A stretch of 64,000 nucleotides of DNA from assembly GCF_030811455.1 (NCBI RefSeq), contig NZ_JAUSQU010000001.1, forward strand, positions 8,618,001-8,682,000. The letters run 5' to 3'. Below, piece by piece: positions 61,532 to 64,000 of this stretch. The stretch comes from Streptosporangium lutulentum (GTDB taxonomy: Bacteria; Actinomycetota; Actinomycetes; Streptosporangiales; Streptosporangiaceae). The notes under the pieces were generated by a model. It did not search any database. It was not told the DNA's origin and worked only from the letters and a program-made list of their open reading frames with translations. Both the position numbers and the translations under genes were made by a program. Positions within the stretch are counted from its first letter, which is position 1. Every line of letters starts with the position of its first letter.

Positions 61532-62344
61532 TTACCGGTCGGTGACCGGGTCGTGGGAGGCCAGGCGGAGGTCGGGACGGTACCCGAGGCGGCGGGATCC
61601 CTCTTCGGCCGCCTCCATGACCGCGGGCGCGAGCCGGCTCGTGTCGGCGGGAGTCAGCCGTTGCGTCGGAGCGACGATGCCCAGGACCGCCACAAGCTCA
61701 CCGGTGGCCCCGAAGACGGGCGCGCTGATCGAGGCCGCGCCGATGTCACGTTCTTCGAACGTCGCCGAATAGCCGCTTTCGCGGATCTCCTCCAGTTGCC
61801 GGTCCAACTCGTCGATGTCGACGACGGTGTGGGACGTGTGCCGGATGAGACCGTGGCTGACCGCCGCACGGCGCGCCATCGGATCGAAGGCCATGAAGAT
61901 CTTGCCGGCCGACCCCGCGTGCAGGGGCATCACCATGCCCACCATGAACATCCGCATGATCACGTGGCGGGTCTCGGCCAGGCCCACCACCGTACGGAAG
62001 GGACCGTCCCGCACGTGCAGACAGGCCGATTCTCCCGTCTGATCACGCAGTCGCCGGAGCACCGGACGGGTGAGCCGCACGAGGTCCAGGCCGAAGGTTC
62101 CGGGAGCCGCCCACCGCACCAGAGCGAGACCGATGCGGTAGGTGTCCTCGTGGCGGTCCAGGAATCCCTCCCGCAGCAGGCTGTTCACCAGCCGCTGGCA
62201 GGTGCTGGAGGGCAGGCCCGTGGCCCGGGTGATCTGCTGAAGAGTCAGCTCGGGCCGCTCGACGGCGAAGCACTCCAGGATCTGGCGGATCTTGTGGAGA
62301 ACCAGCACCGACGCCGTGCCCGCTTCGTCGCTCCTGCTGCTCAT
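61532..62344 (-). CDS. IclR family transcriptional regulator
   Basis: The 270-residue protein (ATG 62344) has an N-terminal winged helix (LHKIRQILECFAVERPELTL, ITRATGLPSSTCQRLVNSLL) and the IclR effector domain (ESACLHVRDGPFRTVVGLAE, HAGSAGKIFMAF, ISAPVFGATGELVAVLGIVA). It lies just downstream of the HMG-CoA-lyase-type gene on the same strand, 50 bp from its stop. IclR regulators usually control the adjacent catabolic genes, here the lyase/CoA-transferase pair. Confidence 0.87.
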   Translation of the reverse strand: MSSRSDEAGTASVLVLHKIRQILECFAVERPELTLQQITRATGLPSSTCQRLVNSLLREGFLDRHEDTYRIGLALVRWAAPGTFGLDLVRLTRPVLRRLRDQTGESACLHVRDGPFRTVVGLAETRHVIMRMFMVGMVMPLHAGSAGKIFMAFDPMARRAAVSHGLIRHTSHTVVDIDELDRQLEEIRESGYSATFEERDIGAASISAPVFGATGELVAVLGIVAPTQRLTPADTSRLAPAVMEAAEEGSRRLGYRPDLRLASHDPVTDR

Positions 62345-62394
62345 CACCCGTGTCTTTCTGACCGTACGGGCCGCCCGCGAAGGCGTGCCGTACG

Positions 62395-63336
62395 TCAATT
62401 CGAGGTGGTCGTACACAGCAAGGCTACCGGCGCGGCCGGCACGGCGGAGAGAGCGGAGTCGAGCCTGCGGCCCAGCAGCGACCGCAGGTCGTTCCGGAGA
62501 GCGACGAGTTTCCCGGTGTCGATCCCGGTGGCGACCCCCACGTGATGGAAAAGGTTGACCAGATCGTCGGTGGCGATGTTCCCGGCCGCGCCGGGGGCGA
62601 ACGGGCAGCCGCCGACTCCGCCCAGCGAGGCGTCGAAGCGGCGGATGCCCAGCAGGAGCGCCTCCCAGGCGTTCGCCGAGGCCATTCCGTAGGTGTTGTG
62701 CAGGTGCAACCCGAGGGGCAGCCCCGGAAGCGCCGAGCGCACGGCGGAGACCGTTCGTCGGATGTGCCGGGGACTGGCCGCGCCGATCGTGTCGGCGAGG
62801 TGGAGCACCTCGATGCCGAACCCGGTCAGCTCCCGGGCCACGTTCACCACCGTGTCGGGGCTGGTCTCGCCGTCGAAAGGGCACACGAACGCCGTGGCGA
62901 CGGTGGCTTCGATCCCTACCCGCGCCTGTGTCAGCAGCTCCGCGGCGGGGCGCAGCCGGGCGAGGGCCGCCTGCGTGGACACCCCGGCGTTGGCCTGGCT
63001 GTGGCCGTCGCTCGCCGAGACGACGAGCCGGACGTGACGGGCTCCGGCCGCCACCGCACGGCGCGCTCCCCGCTCGTTGAAGACCAGGGTGTGCAGCGCC
63101 ACCGGCTCTCCGGGCCGCAACTCGCGGACCAGCCGATCGGTGTCCGCCATCTGCGGCACCCTTTCCGGGTGCACGAACGAGCCGATCTCCAGTGAGGTCA
63201 GCCCGGCGTCCACCAGCCCGTCGGCCAGCCGGATCTTGTCGTCGGTCGAGATGATCGTCGGCTCTATCTGAAAGCCGTCACGGAGCAGAACCTCGGTGAT
63301 CAGGGCCTGATCGACCGTCTTCGCCACGTCACTCAC
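62395..63336 (-). CDS. Hydroxymethylglutaryl-CoA lyase family protein
   Basis: The 313-residue TIM-barrel protein starts at GTG 63336, directly abutting the CoA-transferase stop. It contains LLRDGFQIEPTIISTDDKIR (R-D-G metal and substrate site), LEIGSFVHPERVPQMADTD, GLHLHNTYGMASANAW (metal His pair) and FDASLGGVGGCPFAPGAAGN, the Cys-containing signature of HMG-CoA lyase. Family members cleave 3-hydroxy-3-methylglutaryl-CoA or related acyl-CoAs to acetyl-CoA plus a keto acid. With a CaiB-type transferase beside it, activation and cleavage of an organic acid is likely. Confidence 0.88.
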   Translation of the reverse strand: MSDVAKTVDQALITEVLLRDGFQIEPTIISTDDKIRLADGLVDAGLTSLEIGSFVHPERVPQMADTDRLVRELRPGEPVALHTLVFNERGARRAVAAGARHVRLVVSASDGHSQANAGVSTQAALARLRPAAELLTQARVGIEATVATAFVCPFDGETSPDTVVNVARELTGFGIEVLHLADTIGAASPRHIRRTVSAVRSALPGLPLGLHLHNTYGMASANAWEALLLGIRRFDASLGGVGGCPFAPGAAGNIATDDLVNLFHHVGVATGIDTGKLVALRNDLRSLLGRRLDSALSAVPAAPVALLCTTTSN

Positions 63337-64000
63337 TCAGATCACTCCCAGGTTCCGCAGTTTCCCGCGGTGTGCCTCGTCCGTCCCCACTTCGGCCAGT
63401 ACCTCGTCGGTGTGCTCACCCAGCTCCGGCCCGAGCCACCGGACACGGCCGGGTTCCCGGGTGAACCTGGGCACGACGCCGGGGAAGACCACCTCCCGGT
63501 CCTGACCGGCGGCGATGGTCACCCGATGCCGCTCCAGCATGCCGCGAGCCGCGTAGTGCGGATCCTTGGCGATGTCGGCCGCGGTGAAGATGGGGGTGGA
63601 GGGAATCTGACCCTCCTCCAACCGCCGCAGCACCTCCTCGTGCGGCAGTTGGAGGGTCCAGGCCGAAACGGCGGCGTCCAGTCGCCCGGCGTGCCGTACC
63701 CGGCCGGCGTTGTCGGCGAGCCGTACGTCCTCGGCCAGTTCGGGACGGCCGATCACCCGCATCAGCCGTTTGAAGATGGAGTCCCCGTTGCCGCTGATCA
63801 CGACGTGGCGCCCGTCGCCGCACAGGTAGGTGTTGGACGGCGCGATCCCCGGCAGCGAGCCGCCGGTCCGCTCCGGCTCGATCTGGAAGGCGCTGTAGTC
63901 AGGGGTCAGCGACTCCATCAGTGAGTAGATCGTCTCGTACAGGGCGACGTCCACCACCTCTCCCTGTCCCGTGACGTCACGGCGGTGCAGGGCGGCGAGG
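63337..64000 (-). CDS. CaiB/BaiF family CoA-transferase (5' end outside window)
   Basis: The frame stays open to the window edge at 64000, so the N terminus is missing. The visible ~221 residues are the C-terminal part of a family III CoA-transferase: ALHRRDVTGQGEVVDVALYE, PSNTYLCGDGRHVVISG, DSIFKRLMRVIGRPELAEDV and PRFTREPGRVRWLGPELGEH. These enzymes move CoA between organic acids. The stop abuts the lyase start, so the two are in one operon, with the IclR gene following. Confidence 0.9.
   Translation of the reverse strand, partial: LAALHRRDVTGQGEVVDVALYETIYSLMESLTPDYSAFQIEPERTGGSLPGIAPSNTYLCGDGRHVVISGNGDSIFKRLMRVIGRPELAEDVRLADNAGRVRHAGRLDAAVSAWTLQLPHEEVLRRLEEGQIPSTPIFTAADIAKDPHYAARGMLERHRVTIAAGQDREVVFPGVVPRFTREPGRVRWLGPELGEHTDEVLAEVGTDEAHRGKLRNLGVI

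Overview
This is a high-G+C actinobacterial chromosome segment. The coding style fits the Streptosporangiales (a Streptosporangium/Nonomuraea-type soil actinomycete): strong third-position G/C, frequent GTG and TTG starts, ATGA stop/start overlaps, several ECF sigma factors, MmyB-type XRE regulators, GH65 and CDGSH proteins, and many lipoproteins. The genus is inference. I see no tRNA, rRNA, CRISPR array, prophage or insertion sequence; this is ordinary accessory chromosome with many small transcription units.

Layout. 0.1-8.2 kb is envelope and secretion: a CDGSH protein, a nine-repeat WD40 protein with a perfect internal duplication, a secreted penicillin-acylase-family Ntn-hydrolase fused to a discoidin domain, an L,D-transpeptidase lipoprotein, and a DUF3494 adhesin on a Ser-Pro-Thr-Val stalk. 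8.4-13.1 kb is a three-subunit molybdenum aldehyde oxidoreductase operon divergent from a TetR regulator, with a strong dyad between them. 13.1-22.7 kb holds an SDR, a secreted M1 peptidase, a mannitol dehydrogenase, a VOC protein, an XRE/MFS divergent pair, a trypsin-like protease and a GNAT. 22.7-24.8 kb is mostly non-coding: a 16-bp minisatellite and two paralogous small secreted proteins. Each paralogue is preceded by a duplicated leader of about 140 nt closed by a conserved 9-bp stem, which is the best candidate here for an undescribed regulatory RNA. 25-33 kb contains a frameshifted GlxA/AraC regulator, a propeller lipoprotein, a DGPF/ECF42 pair, a TetR/MFS operon and an aminoglycoside-phosphotransferase-like kinase.

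33.2-43.3 kb is a coherent catabolic locus. DUF779 and an aldehyde dehydrogenase lie on the minus strand. A GAF/winged-helix regulator follows on the plus strand, then adenosylcobalamin-dependent diol/glycerol dehydratase (separate small subunit, fused large+medium subunits), its two-subunit reactivase, an OsmC protein and a GlcG/HbpS (PduO-C-like) protein. No microcompartment shell gene is present, so the aldehyde made by the dehydratase would have to be oxidised in the open cytosol. TGCAACGT/ACGTT boxes occur before both arms of the locus and suggest co-regulation.

43.4-64 kb holds a lipoprotein, an FMN reductase with a clear promoter and 27-bp operator, an XRE regulator with a probable leaderless transcript, two divergent DinB proteins, a SigE-type ECF factor with a triple-module membrane partner, a beta-phosphoglucomutase/GH65 phosphorylase pair, a lytic transglycosylase lipoprotein, an alcohol dehydrogenase and a TetR gene that share an operator, a thioesterase, an ECF-VOC-methyltransferase operon, an MFS exporter, and an IclR/HMG-CoA-lyase/CoA-transferase group that runs off the right edge. 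Short intergenic tandem repeats (16-58 bp units) recur across the window, mostly just upstream of genes.
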